In this document: positions 26,991-35,236 of the stretch, piece by piece
Layout of the letters: each line of letters starts with the position of its first letter
Numbering within the stretch: the stretch's first letter is position 1
Assembly (NCBI RefSeq): GCF_001642955.1
Contig: NZ_LWSK01000006.1
Location: 49,744 to 113,743 of the forward strand
Direction: 5' to 3'
Source: Rubripirellula obstinata
GTDB taxonomy: Bacteria > Planctomycetota > Planctomycetia > Pirellulales > Pirellulaceae
Length of the DNA stretch: 64,000 nucleotides
Notes under the pieces: model-generated
The model's input: only the letters and a program-made list of their open reading frames with translations
Database searches by the model: none
What the model was told of the DNA's origin: nothing
Translations under genes and position numbers: made by a program

Positions 26991-27290
26991 GGACTGTCCC
27001 GAAACAACTTCCCGGTTTTTCCTGTCGCTGGGCCCGCCAGAGTTCAGTCCATCCGGACCTGTACCCGACGCCGTGAAGAGATTTGGTCCAGCAAAAACCA
27101 TTGATTTGTTAAGCCGCGTGGGCATCGCCCCGCGAGTTTCGCCCCGCGTGGACGCGCGGGGCGATGCCCACGCGGTTAAACAATTTAGAAACTCTTCACG
27201 GCGTTGAAATGTACCCGACTGAACCCTGGCGGGCCCAGCTACGAAAGATCTCGCTAAATACAGAACTTGTTTCAGAACCGTTCCTTAGAT
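26991..27290. repeat. Composite palindrome family C, full nested copy
   Basis: Nested modules can be paired outward: the core (CGTGGGCATCGCCCCGCG against its complement, 27116-27175), then CGCCGTGAAGAG against CTCTTCACGGCG, then GGGCCCGCCAGAGTTCAGTC (27031-27050) against the GACTGAACCCTGGCGGGCCC module (27217 on), then CCGAAACAACTTCC against a more diverged copy near 27270. It lies between fliN and the MFS gene. The stretch 26797-26990 shows no gene. Confidence 0.8.
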
Positions 27291-27292
27291 CA

Positions 27293-28738
27293 TCAAGCAG
27301 CTTCGATATCCAAACGAGCCGAGCGTGCGTCCAGGGCTAGAAACGTTGTCATCAAAAGCGTTGCTAAACAACTGATCGCAAGCAGTCCGGTCAGGAACAC
27401 GGACCACCCGTAGTGCTCGGCGATCGAACCGCCAAAGAAATTGAATAGCATCGCGCCGCAGTAGCCGAACACGTCGATCAGGGAAACGAGCATGCCAGAA
27501 TGCTTGCCGCCAAAGCGGACCGAAAACACGCTCATCGGAACGTAGTAAGCGGGCGAGATACTCAGTCCCAATAAAAACAAGACCGCGATCGCAACCGGGC
27601 TTCGAATCGATTCCGAAACGAAAGCCAGATTGCTAAGCGCGATCACGCAGCCACACCCCAGCGTCAGCATTCCGCCCAGAGCCCAAACCAACGTACGCTT
27701 GGAAAGATTGTCGTAGACGAAGCTGGTCAGCAACAAAGCGGCGAACATGCCTGCGGGAAACGAACTGCCAGCCATCGACGCCGCACTGCCGCTGATGCCC
27801 AGCGATTCGGAAAGGTAGATCGGGATGAAGACAAGGAAGTCCATCATGATCGTCAAAAAAACAATCCCGAATCCGATCGACCAAAACCGTCCGCTTCGCG
27901 CGAACGCTGTTAACGCCTCGTGCCAGTTCGCTGAATCCAACACATGGTCTGCACGCGAAGCGTTTGCGTCGTCGCCCAGTGACTTTGGTTCGGCAAGCCG
28001 GGACTTTGGTTCGGCAAGCCGGGACTTTGGTTCGGCAAGCCGGGACTTTGGTTCGGCAAGCCGGGACGTTGGTTCGGCAAGCGGGGGCGTTGGTTCAGCA
28101 AGCGGGGGCAAGCCAACGTCGGACGGTTCCTCTTTTAGAAAGAAGAATAGAACGGCAACGACCACCAGCGTGATCGCCGCGGAAAGCAAAAAGATCGATC
28201 GCCAGGAAACTAAACTGAGTGCGAATCCGAGGACCAGCCCCGCGCCGATCGTTCCCACGCGAGAACTCGTGCTGATCAGACTCCACACTTGGCCGTAGCG
28301 GTGCTCGGGATACCAACTGCCCACCATCTTGGTCATCGCGGGCCAACCGCCCGATTTCGCAAACTGTCCCAAGAAGTTCATCAAGGCAAAGACGGCGAAC
28401 GAACCACCAAAAGCAAAACCGACGTTCGCCATCGCAGTCAGCGAAAGTGCCAGCAGGAACATTCGGCGACCACCAAGCCAATCGGCACCGGGACCGGTGA
28501 CCAGCTTTCCCGCGATCGCGCCAGCGGAATGCCAACTCATCAAATGCCCAAAGGACTCCTTGTCCAGATCCAAGCTAGGGTCCAGCATCATCGCGGCGCT
28601 GGACGAGATTAGCGTGTTGCGGCACAGCATGAATGCGGCGTAGCCGGCATACATCGATGCCAGTATCGTTAACTGCCACTCGACGAATCGTTTGGTCTTC
28701 GATGGTGATTCATCCGCGGTGAACTCCGGTTCAACCAT
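27293..28738 (-). CDS. Major facilitator superfamily transporter, GlpT/OPA-like
   Basis: The protein is 481 aa with about 12 hydrophobic segments in two halves. The first half has the MFS loop signature GADWLGGRRMFL. The opening TILASMYAGYAAFMLCRNTL resembles organophosphate:phosphate antiporters such as GlpT and UhpT. The central loop between helices 6 and 7 is enlarged by six 7-residue repeats of the type SRLAEPK. The start (ATG 28738) overlaps the stop of the upstream acyltransferase gene by eight bases, so the two are translationally coupled. A transported phosphorylated or lysolipid-type substrate feeding the acyltransferase is a reasonable guess, not shown. Confidence 0.82.
   Translation of the reverse strand: MVEPEFTADESPSKTKRFVEWQLTILASMYAGYAAFMLCRNTLISSSAAMMLDPSLDLDKESFGHLMSWHSAGAIAGKLVTGPGADWLGGRRMFLLALSLTAMANVGFAFGGSFAVFALMNFLGQFAKSGGWPAMTKMVGSWYPEHRYGQVWSLISTSSRVGTIGAGLVLGFALSLVSWRSIFLLSAAITLVVVAVLFFFLKEEPSDVGLPPLAEPTPPLAEPTSRLAEPKSRLAEPKSRLAEPKSRLAEPKSLGDDANASRADHVLDSANWHEALTAFARSGRFWSIGFGIVFLTIMMDFLVFIPIYLSESLGISGSAASMAGSSFPAGMFAALLLTSFVYDNLSKRTLVWALGGMLTLGCGCVIALSNLAFVSESIRSPVAIAVLFLLGLSISPAYYVPMSVFSVRFGGKHSGMLVSLIDVFGYCGAMLFNFFGGSIAEHYGWSVFLTGLLAISCLATLLMTTFLALDARSARLDIEAA
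27981..28106. repeat. Six 21-bp tandem repeats in the MFS central loop
   Basis: The unit GACTTTGGTTCGGCAAGCCGG occurs four times exactly and twice with changes. It encodes SRLAEPK-type heptads on the minus strand. Units in frame and near-identical point to recent expansion in a loop that tolerates length change. Confidence 0.9.
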
Positions 28739-29990
28739 CGGAGTTCGCCATTGGCATATTCACTTCGACCGCTGCGGGGAATTCGATCTCCAGCATTTCG
28801 TGCATTTGACGATTCACCGCCGTCATGACCGGATCTTCGTCCGACCCTCGGGTTCGCTTGGGGCTCACCTCAATCGCCTCGCCAACCTGGATCGTTGCCG
28901 ACATCGGGCGGTGGATTCGGCATTGGTCGGTTAGGTCTTCCTCGAACCGTTCGATGGTTTCGAGTAAACGTTCGGGCGTGGGATCGGATCGAATGTAGTC
29001 GGGCGGGTAATGACTGATCTGCTGGGCGATGTACATGTCCGCCAAGTGCCGCCAGCGACGCGAGCGCTCCGTTTCGTCGATGTCGCCATTGATCATGTCC
29101 TGCAGAATTTCAGTTCGCAAACGCTTCACTCTTGCAACGACATTTCCCTCGCCCGGTTCGCCAAGCCATTCTCTTTCCAGCGGCAACAAAATCCCGTCCA
29201 GAAGATTGGCCACACGCGGGGCGATCTCCCCTTGATGGACCTCGCCGAAGTATTCCATTTCCTTTAACCCCAGCAGCGTTTCGCCCACTCGCCGAATCCG
29301 GTCGCGGATGTCCGCATCGCGACGAGGTTGCCACGAAAGTCGCTGCTCGATCTGGTCGAGCGTTTGGTGGATCGCTTCCTCGATGTCACCGTGGAAGTGG
29401 TACCGGATCGCGATTGGATGCACGACGACTTTCCCGCCGGATGAACTAGTCTGGTTGGTTGAGCTGTCTTTTTTAGCCGCCCGTTTTTTTGCAGCGGAGC
29501 GAGCGATAAAGGACACGCCTTCCATCATCGCAATCAATCGATCGTTGGTCCGCGTGATGACTCCCTCGGGGAACACGACCAAGGGGCGTTTGCCTGCCTG
29601 CAAAATGTCGATCGCTGCCTGCAATGATTGGCGGTCGAGTCCCTCGCGATAGACGCTGAACGCACCTAAACGCCTAAGCAAGAATCGTTGCCATTTGCTT
29701 TGCATGAAAATATGCCAGCTCGCCATCGTGAACGGCACCACACCGACTTGGCGACACAGTTCATTGACGATGGCAGGATCCGTCGGTCGGCAATGATTGG
29801 GTGCCAGTAAGACTGAATGTCCCGCCGACATCGAATCACGCAACCGGTCCAGGTTTTCAAAGTGGAGTGATTCGATTCCATACTCACGTCTCAATTGCCG
29901 TCGAATCAGACGTTGCAACGCAGAAGGCCAAAGACGCCCGTGATAAGGAGGCACGAACTGGTAGGGCTGATCGATAACGACCGAATGCAT
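28731..29990 (-). CDS. PlsC-type 1-acyl-glycerol-3-phosphate acyltransferase-like protein
   Basis: The protein is 419 aa from ATG at 29990. The acyltransferase motifs are NHCRPTDP near residue 65 (the family has NHxxxxD) and FPEGVITR near 140. Family enzymes move an acyl chain to glycerol-3-phosphate or lysophospholipid at the inner membrane face. It is longer than classic PlsC (~245 aa), with a C-terminal ~200 residues rich in charged helices that I cannot assign. A stretch of Lys/Ala and Ser/Thr (KKRAAKKDSSTNQTSSS) lies between the motifs. It is the first gene of a two-gene unit with the MFS transporter. Confidence 0.85.
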   Translation of the reverse strand: MHSVVIDQPYQFVPPYHGRLWPSALQRLIRRQLRREYGIESLHFENLDRLRDSMSAGHSVLLAPNHCRPTDPAIVNELCRQVGVVPFTMASWHIFMQSKWQRFLLRRLGAFSVYREGLDRQSLQAAIDILQAGKRPLVVFPEGVITRTNDRLIAMMEGVSFIARSAAKKRAAKKDSSTNQTSSSGGKVVVHPIAIRYHFHGDIEEAIHQTLDQIEQRLSWQPRRDADIRDRIRRVGETLLGLKEMEYFGEVHQGEIAPRVANLLDGILLPLEREWLGEPGEGNVVARVKRLRTEILQDMINGDIDETERSRRWRHLADMYIAQQISHYPPDYIRSDPTPERLLETIERFEEDLTDQCRIHRPMSATIQVGEAIEVSPKRTRGSDEDPVMTAVNRQMHEMLEIEFPAAVEVNMPMANSDG

Positions 29991-30117
29991 AGATACGAAA
30001 CGCTTTGCAAGGAAATCAGGCTGACAGTAAAAGAGCTGACAGCAAACAGGCTAACAGTGTAACGGAGCCCGTCGCTTAGGAGCCATCGCGAGTATAATCT
30101 TTCGCGAGCGTCCGCTA

Positions 30118-30215
30118 CTTAGGAACGAGCGACCTTTTATAGTCGCCTTTCGCTCCGCGAAAGCAGCGGATTCGCTACTTTCGCGGAGCGAAAAGCGACA
30201 CTAATTTCCCGCTCG
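30118..30215. repeat. Palindrome family D (GTCGCCTTTCGCTCCGCGAAAG type)
   Basis: Core arms at 30142-30163 and 30178-30199 pair with one mismatch. The left outer part reads AGGAACGAGCGAC. The second copy is at 49146-49245, with exact core arms and paired outer ends AGGAACG/CGTTCCT. It lies behind the HEAT-like gene. The remaining gap bases 29991-30117 hold no gene. Confidence 0.9.
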
Positions 30216-30219
30216 CCAC

Positions 30220-31356
30220 TTATTGTTCGGGCGTTCCCCGTTTTGTTGCCAGGAAATCCAGTGCTTTGGTGTGAGCCATCGAGCGAAGCTGGTCGTTCTC
30301 GAACCCGAGGCTGTAGTCACGGAATCGTAGTAGTGGATCGGCTTCCAGGTAGTTGAATCCGAATTGGCGTGGGTCTTGGTCGGCTTGGTTTAGCATCAAG
30401 GCGATCGCGACATCACGAACTTGGGTTTGAATCTTGATCTTGCGATCCGCGATCAATTGCCAGACGTGTGCTGTTCGATTGTCGTCGACAAAATCACTCA
30501 ACTTCTGACTGGTTTGGTTTAGCTTTGCTACGACCAACATTGCCGTGACGGTTGATGCGGCTGGACTGTCCGGGACGCTCAACACGTTTTCAGCAATCGC
30601 CAAAGCGGTTTGATCACAATCGTAGCGAAGGGCCACGCGAATCGCTGTTCGACGATCGATAATTGTGTCGTGTTTCGCGAGCCAGCGGGTGACCAAACGG
30701 CTGAAGATCGTCCCGCATCCATCCGATCGATCCGCCACCGCATGCAGATCAAGCCCCATCGTTGGTTGGCTCAGCGACATTGCGATGCGAGAACTTTGCG
30801 TTGCGGCTTGAGTGTCGAATTCATTTCCAGAATTGGGGGAATTTAGTTCGGACAACAGCAGCAGAACCCAGCCAACACCATCGTCGGTGTTGATTTGAAA
30901 TGGATTGGTGAATTCAGCGTGTGCGTTGCTGACGGATTTGATCGATGACAATCCTGTGGGATGCCTGCGACACAGGGCAACAAAGGCGCGCCGTGCTTCC
31001 ATATCGTTTCCTGCTACTAACGAAAACTCTTTCCAACCGGTTGAGGTCAGTTCGTCGCTCGGTACGTTCGGGTTAGAAACTTGTTGCAGTTGGTCGCCGA
31101 ATTCTTGTTGACGAATCATCCCCAGTATTTCGGCGACCGTCGATCGGACTTCCAACGAGGGATGTTTGAGCCCTTCACGCAATGAATCGGCACTGCCCGA
31201 ATTCGCCAACGTAATCAGATCTGCTTTGGCTGCTTGCCGAGCGTGATATTGATCGCTATTTAGCTGATCAATCAAGTCGTCGATCGACTGGGATACCGCG
31301 ACCTGGTTGCATAGCCCGGCAATGATCAACGAGAACAGAACGTTGGATAGATTCAT
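30220..31356 (-). CDS. Exported protein with N-terminal HEAT-like repeat
   Basis: The protein is 378 aa from ATG at 31356; a longer frame upstream has no signal-like start. Residues 1-23 (NVLFSLIIAGLCNQVAVSQS) look like a cleaved signal peptide. Residues ~25-80 contain the pattern IDDLIDQLNSDQYHARQAAK ... LKHPSLEVRSTVAEILG, typical of HEAT/armadillo repeats. The remainder is helical and polar with no known catalytic motif. Proteins of this layout are common in planctomycetes; role unknown. It is divergent from the GlmU-like gene at 31551. Confidence 0.65.
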   Translation of the reverse strand: MNLSNVLFSLIIAGLCNQVAVSQSIDDLIDQLNSDQYHARQAAKADLITLANSGSADSLREGLKHPSLEVRSTVAEILGMIRQQEFGDQLQQVSNPNVPSDELTSTGWKEFSLVAGNDMEARRAFVALCRRHPTGLSSIKSVSNAHAEFTNPFQINTDDGVGWVLLLLSELNSPNSGNEFDTQAATQSSRIAMSLSQPTMGLDLHAVADRSDGCGTIFSRLVTRWLAKHDTIIDRRTAIRVALRYDCDQTALAIAENVLSVPDSPAASTVTAMLVVAKLNQTSQKLSDFVDDNRTAHVWQLIADRKIKIQTQVRDVAIALMLNQADQDPRQFGFNYLEADPLLRFRDYSLGFENDQLRSMAHTKALDFLATKRGTPEQ

Positions 31357-31550
31357 AAAACGGCAATAAGAAAGGCTTGGTTTTCGCTGGCTGATCGAAA
31401 TTAAGTGAACATCCAGCCTAGTTCGCGACTCGTGAATCCAGGCGTCATGAATCTGAATCGAGTGGGCTGAGATTGGTTGGCAAAAACGATTAAACTGAAC
31501 AACCGTTACGACCCGACGCCACGCGAACCCCGCCACCGCGACTATTTCCC

Positions 31551-32894
31551 ATGCCGATGACCATCATTGCCTTTGAAGATTCCAAGGCGTCTGATTTGCA
31601 CCCCATCACGATCGGCCGTCCTGCGTACGCGATCACGTGTGCTGGGCTTCGGTTGGTGGATTGGTTGACGCGATTGAGCGAATCGACTGGCAGCGGGCTG
31701 CGGGGACAGATTCGGCCTCACCTAAAACTGATTCAGAAGCTTGATTTTGAAATCGAGTCGTTGCCGCCCACATTCGACGACGAAGATTGGAACGATTACG
31801 AAGACGGATTGCTGCTGGTCAATGCTCGATTGAGTCCAACGGTTTCAGTGGGAGAAGCGTTGTTGCAGGCCGCCAAACACGGTCAGTCCGGTGTCATCAT
31901 CGATCAGCAGGATCAATCGATCTTGGTCGCTCGGGTGACTGGCAAAGATCTGCATGCGATTCGCCAAGCGGCAATGGCGAACGCAAACCCTGACGCAAGC
32001 CCAGACGCAGGTACAACCGGCCGTGATGCCTTTGAAGTTGTCTTGGAAGCTGCCGCGAAGTTCAGCCCGATCGGCGAAGCGGTCAACAGCAAACAAATCG
32101 GTGTGTTCCGATGGCCGCACGATGTGGTGAAGTGCCACATGACTCAAATGGAGTCTTCGATGAATCATCGTCTGACGTTGGCGGATTACACCGAAACGTC
32201 CGATGGCGTTTTTGTTGGAAAGAATGTCAAGATTGGACAGTATGCGGTGATCAACACTGACGATGGCCCGATCATCTTTGAAGACAACTGCAGCATCGGG
32301 CCGTTTTGTTATCTATCGGGTCCGATCTATGCCGGGGCGAACGCCAGAGTGATTGAACACTCGGCATTGAAGGACGGAGTGGCTTTGGGGCACACTACCA
32401 AGACTGGCGGCGAGGTCGAGGCGTCCGTCATCGAGCCCTACACCAACAAACAGCACCATGGATTCTTGGGACACAGTTATCTAGGCAGTTGGATCAACCT
32501 GGGGGCGGGGACGTGCAACAGTGATTTGAAGAACACGTACGGAAAGATCAATATCAACTACGGCGATGAAAAAGTTGCGACTGACATGCAGTTCTTAGGC
32601 TGCTTTATTGGCGACTATTCCAAGACTGCGATCAACACCAGTATCTTCACTGGGAAAGTCATCGGCGTTTGCAGCATGATGTACGGATTCGTAACGTCCA
32701 ACGTTCCAAGCTACGTCAACTATGCTCGGCTGTTCGGACAGACATCCTTGTTGCCGACCGATGTGATGATCAACACTCAAAAGCGAATGTTTGCACGCCG
32801 GAAAGTCCAGCAGCGTGAATGCGACATGCAACTGATTCGCGACATGTATCAAATCACTGCCGCCGAACGTAGCGCTGAACCCGACATTTTGTAA
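31551..32894 (+). CDS. GlmU-like putative sugar nucleotidyltransferase with left-handed beta-helix
   Basis: The protein is 447 aa from ATG at 31551. It lacks the GxGTRM pyrophosphorylase loop of true GlmU. Instead the N-terminus (IIAFEDSKASDLHPITIGRP) matches the PF13562-type sugar nucleotidyltransferase seen in Bacteroidetes and planctomycetes. Residues ~205-380 form hexapeptide turns (VGKNVKIGQYAVI, ISGPIYAGANARV, NLGAGTCNSDLKN) of an acyltransferase beta-helix; the LGAGT part resembles the GlmU acetyltransferase site. It may make or modify a nucleotide sugar. argC follows 22 bases later, so both are likely on one transcript. Confidence 0.75.
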   Translation: MPMTIIAFEDSKASDLHPITIGRPAYAITCAGLRLVDWLTRLSESTGSGLRGQIRPHLKLIQKLDFEIESLPPTFDDEDWNDYEDGLLLVNARLSPTVSVGEALLQAAKHGQSGVIIDQQDQSILVARVTGKDLHAIRQAAMANANPDASPDAGTTGRDAFEVVLEAAAKFSPIGEAVNSKQIGVFRWPHDVVKCHMTQMESSMNHRLTLADYTETSDGVFVGKNVKIGQYAVINTDDGPIIFEDNCSIGPFCYLSGPIYAGANARVIEHSALKDGVALGHTTKTGGEVEASVIEPYTNKQHHGFLGHSYLGSWINLGAGTCNSDLKNTYGKININYGDEKVATDMQFLGCFIGDYSKTAINTSIFTGKVIGVCSMMYGFVTSNVPSYVNYARLFGQTSLLPTDVMINTQKRMFARRKVQQRECDMQLIRDMYQITAAERSAEPDIL

Positions 32895-32916
32895 AACCAC
32901 CTCTGTTCGATTGAAT

Positions 32917-33939
32917 ATGAAAACGAATCCACCTATTCGCGTTGGCATCATCGGTGCCACCGGTTACACGGCGTTGGAAGCTGCAAGGTTATTGCAATCG
33001 CACCCCGGTGCCGAACTGGTTGCCGCAACCAGCCGCGCTGATGAAGGAAAGCCGCTAGCCGAAATTCATCCATCATTGGCTGGGCGATGCAGCGTCGCGA
33101 TTGAGACCTTTGACGCGGAATCAATCGCGGCCAAGTGCGACGTTGTGATGTGCTGCTTGCCGCATGGTGCATCCGCTGAAACTGTCCGCCAGTTGGTTGA
33201 TACGGGAGTTCGCGTGATCGATTTCAGTGCGGATTTCCGGCTTTCCAGTTTGGAAGTTTACGAGAAGTGGTACGGCGTGAAGCATCCGTGGCCCGAGCGG
33301 ATTGGAAACGTGGCCTATGGCATGCCCGAGTTCTTTGCGGCGGAGATTGCCAAGGCTGATGTGGTCGCCAATCCGGGCTGTTATCCAACGTCAGCGATCT
33401 TGCCGCTTGCGCCGTTGGTCAAAGCGGGTTTGGTCGAGTGCGACGACATCATCATCGATTCAAAAAGCGGTGTCAGTGGCGCGGGGCGAAGTGCGAAGGT
33501 GGCAACGCTTTACTGCGAAACGAATGAATCGATCGCGGCTTATGGTGTGGGAACGCATCGCCACGGTCCTGAAATTGATGATCTTGTACACCGGATCGCG
33601 GGTTCAGAAGTTTCAACGATCTTTACGCCGCATTTGACTCCGATGGATCGCGGGATTTTGTCGACGATTTATGTTCGTCCTAAATCGGCGTCCGCTGATG
33701 CTGTGATGCAGTGCTGGCAGGAAGCGTATCGCGATCATCCGTTTGTATCGCCGGTCGATCACTTGCCAGCGACCAAGCATGTGGCGGGAACCAATTTTGT
33801 GCAGATGTCAGTTCGCGTTAGCGGAGATCGACTGGTCCTGGTTTGCGTAATCGATAACTTGGCTAAAGGAGCCAGTGGAGCGGCGATTCAAAATATGAAT
33901 GTGATGTTTGGTTTGGAGCAAACGATCGGTTTGAATTAA
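32917..33939 (+). CDS. argC: N-acetyl-gamma-glutamyl-phosphate reductase ArgC
   Basis: The protein is 340 aa from ATG at 32917; a TTG six bases earlier is also in frame. The NADP-binding start VGIIGATGYTALEAARLL, the catalytic NPGCYPT (Cys about residue 147) and the active-site HRHGPEIDDL are all present. ArgC reduces N-acetylglutamyl-5-phosphate to the semialdehyde in arginine synthesis. No other arg gene is in the window; it follows the GlmU-like gene closely. Confidence 0.95.
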   Translation: MKTNPPIRVGIIGATGYTALEAARLLQSHPGAELVAATSRADEGKPLAEIHPSLAGRCSVAIETFDAESIAAKCDVVMCCLPHGASAETVRQLVDTGVRVIDFSADFRLSSLEVYEKWYGVKHPWPERIGNVAYGMPEFFAAEIAKADVVANPGCYPTSAILPLAPLVKAGLVECDDIIIDSKSGVSGAGRSAKVATLYCETNESIAAYGVGTHRHGPEIDDLVHRIAGSEVSTIFTPHLTPMDRGILSTIYVRPKSASADAVMQCWQEAYRDHPFVSPVDHLPATKHVAGTNFVQMSVRVSGDRLVLVCVIDNLAKGASGAAIQNMNVMFGLEQTIGLN

Positions 33940-33967
33940 GAGTTGTCTCGTCAGGCGAATTTTGGAC

Positions 33968-34069
33968 AAAACGATGGAGGGGCAAAAGCGATGGAGGGGC
34001 AAAAACGATGATGCGCGGTCGGTTGAGGCGAACCAAAAATCGTTTTGCCGCTGCATCGTTTTGCCCATC
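33968..34069. repeat. Short direct and inverted repeats behind argC
   Basis: CGATGGAGGGGCAAAAG occurs at 33972 and again, nearly identical, at 33989. The complement ATCGTTTTGCC occurs twice near 34042-34066, so the stretch can fold. It could act as a transcript end for argC, but no clear T-run follows. The rest of the gap to 34165 shows nothing. Confidence 0.6.
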
Positions 34070-34165
34070 TTCAGCATGGAAATTAGCTTGATGGATTTGT
34101 GCTCGCGTTATAGTGGGTTTTGCGTTTTGTATAATTTGTTTCTTGTTGTTTGAGCGGGCTGATTG

Positions 34166-35131
34166 ATGGAAGAGCCAAATCCATATGCGAATTTCGACGC
34201 GCCGCAGCCTGAAATGCCGCAGCCTGTCGAGATTTTGCCAACGCCGCGATATCGGTTGTGGACCGTGTTTGCGATTGTGCTCGCGTCAATCGCGACGTTC
34301 TTTTTTGCCAGCGTGGTATTCACCTTCGTCGCGATCTTTGTCGTTCACGGCGAACTGAGCTTGGAATTGCTGGGCGATACGTCGAAAATCTTGGAAGTGT
34401 CGCGTGATCGTCTGGGGTTGTTCATTATGGTTGTGCTGCCGCAGTTTGCCTTGGTGCTTCCTGCGATCATTGCCGCCCGGTTATCGCCGACACCGTTGAT
34501 GCAGCGGCTATCGTTGGTCCGTGGGCATTGGCCGATCTGGGTTTGGTTTGCCGCGGCATTGGCAACGCCGCTGGTCGGGTTGGTGTCCAGCATGGTGTGC
34601 GGGATGTTTTTGAATGAGAGCGAGAGCCTGAAAGAGATGAGTCAGATTTTTCGCGACCACGGTGCGTCCGGATTTCTGATCCCGCTATCGATGATGATCG
34701 GTTTGACACCTGCGGTTTGCGAGGAATTGCTTTTCCGTGGCTACATTCAAACTCGATTGGTTAAGGCCTGGCATCCGATTATCGGAATTCTGATTGCATC
34801 GTTCCTGTTCGCGATCTTTCACATGGATTTGGTGCATGTGATTGCGGTCTTTCCCATGGGCGTTTTTCTGGGGTGGGTCAGTTGGCGAAGTGGTTCGCTG
34901 ATCCCCGCGATGATGGGTCACTTCGTTAATAATGTCATCAGCGTGGTTGCGGTCGTGATGGCACCGGAAGGTGAAGCCGACGTGTTGGCCGCGCCGGTGA
35001 TTGCAGTCTCGTTGGCAATCATTGCCTTGGGGATCGCGGGCATGTCGGCGACCGTCACAGCATCGATTGCATTTGGGCCACCACCGGCAGACGAATCGGC
35101 TGGCGTTGTGGCAGAACCGGCGGTAGTTTGA
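34166..35131 (+). CDS. CPBP-family (Abi/CAAX) intramembrane metalloprotease
   Basis: The protein is 321 aa from ATG at 34166. The CPBP motifs are present in order: EELLFRG with Glu186-Glu187 and Arg191, then FHMDLVH (His219) and HFVNN (His252, Asn256). About eight membrane helices are seen. The first ~30 residues are Pro-rich and cytosolic. Such proteins cut prenylated or membrane-anchored substrates or mature bacteriocins; no peptide substrate gene is visible next to it. The substrate is unknown. Confidence 0.88.
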   Translation: MEEPNPYANFDAPQPEMPQPVEILPTPRYRLWTVFAIVLASIATFFFASVVFTFVAIFVVHGELSLELLGDTSKILEVSRDRLGLFIMVVLPQFALVLPAIIAARLSPTPLMQRLSLVRGHWPIWVWFAAALATPLVGLVSSMVCGMFLNESESLKEMSQIFRDHGASGFLIPLSMMIGLTPAVCEELLFRGYIQTRLVKAWHPIIGILIASFLFAIFHMDLVHVIAVFPMGVFLGWVSWRSGSLIPAMMGHFVNNVISVVAVVMAPEGEADVLAAPVIAVSLAIIALGIAGMSATVTASIAFGPPPADESAGVVAEPAVV

Positions 35132-35236
35132 GCGAGCTGGCATTTGATAGACTGTAGGTAGGGCCGGTACCCAACGGCCGATGACAGATTGGCTGGCACA
35201 AACTGGCCGGTGAGAACCGAACCTACGAGAATTTCA

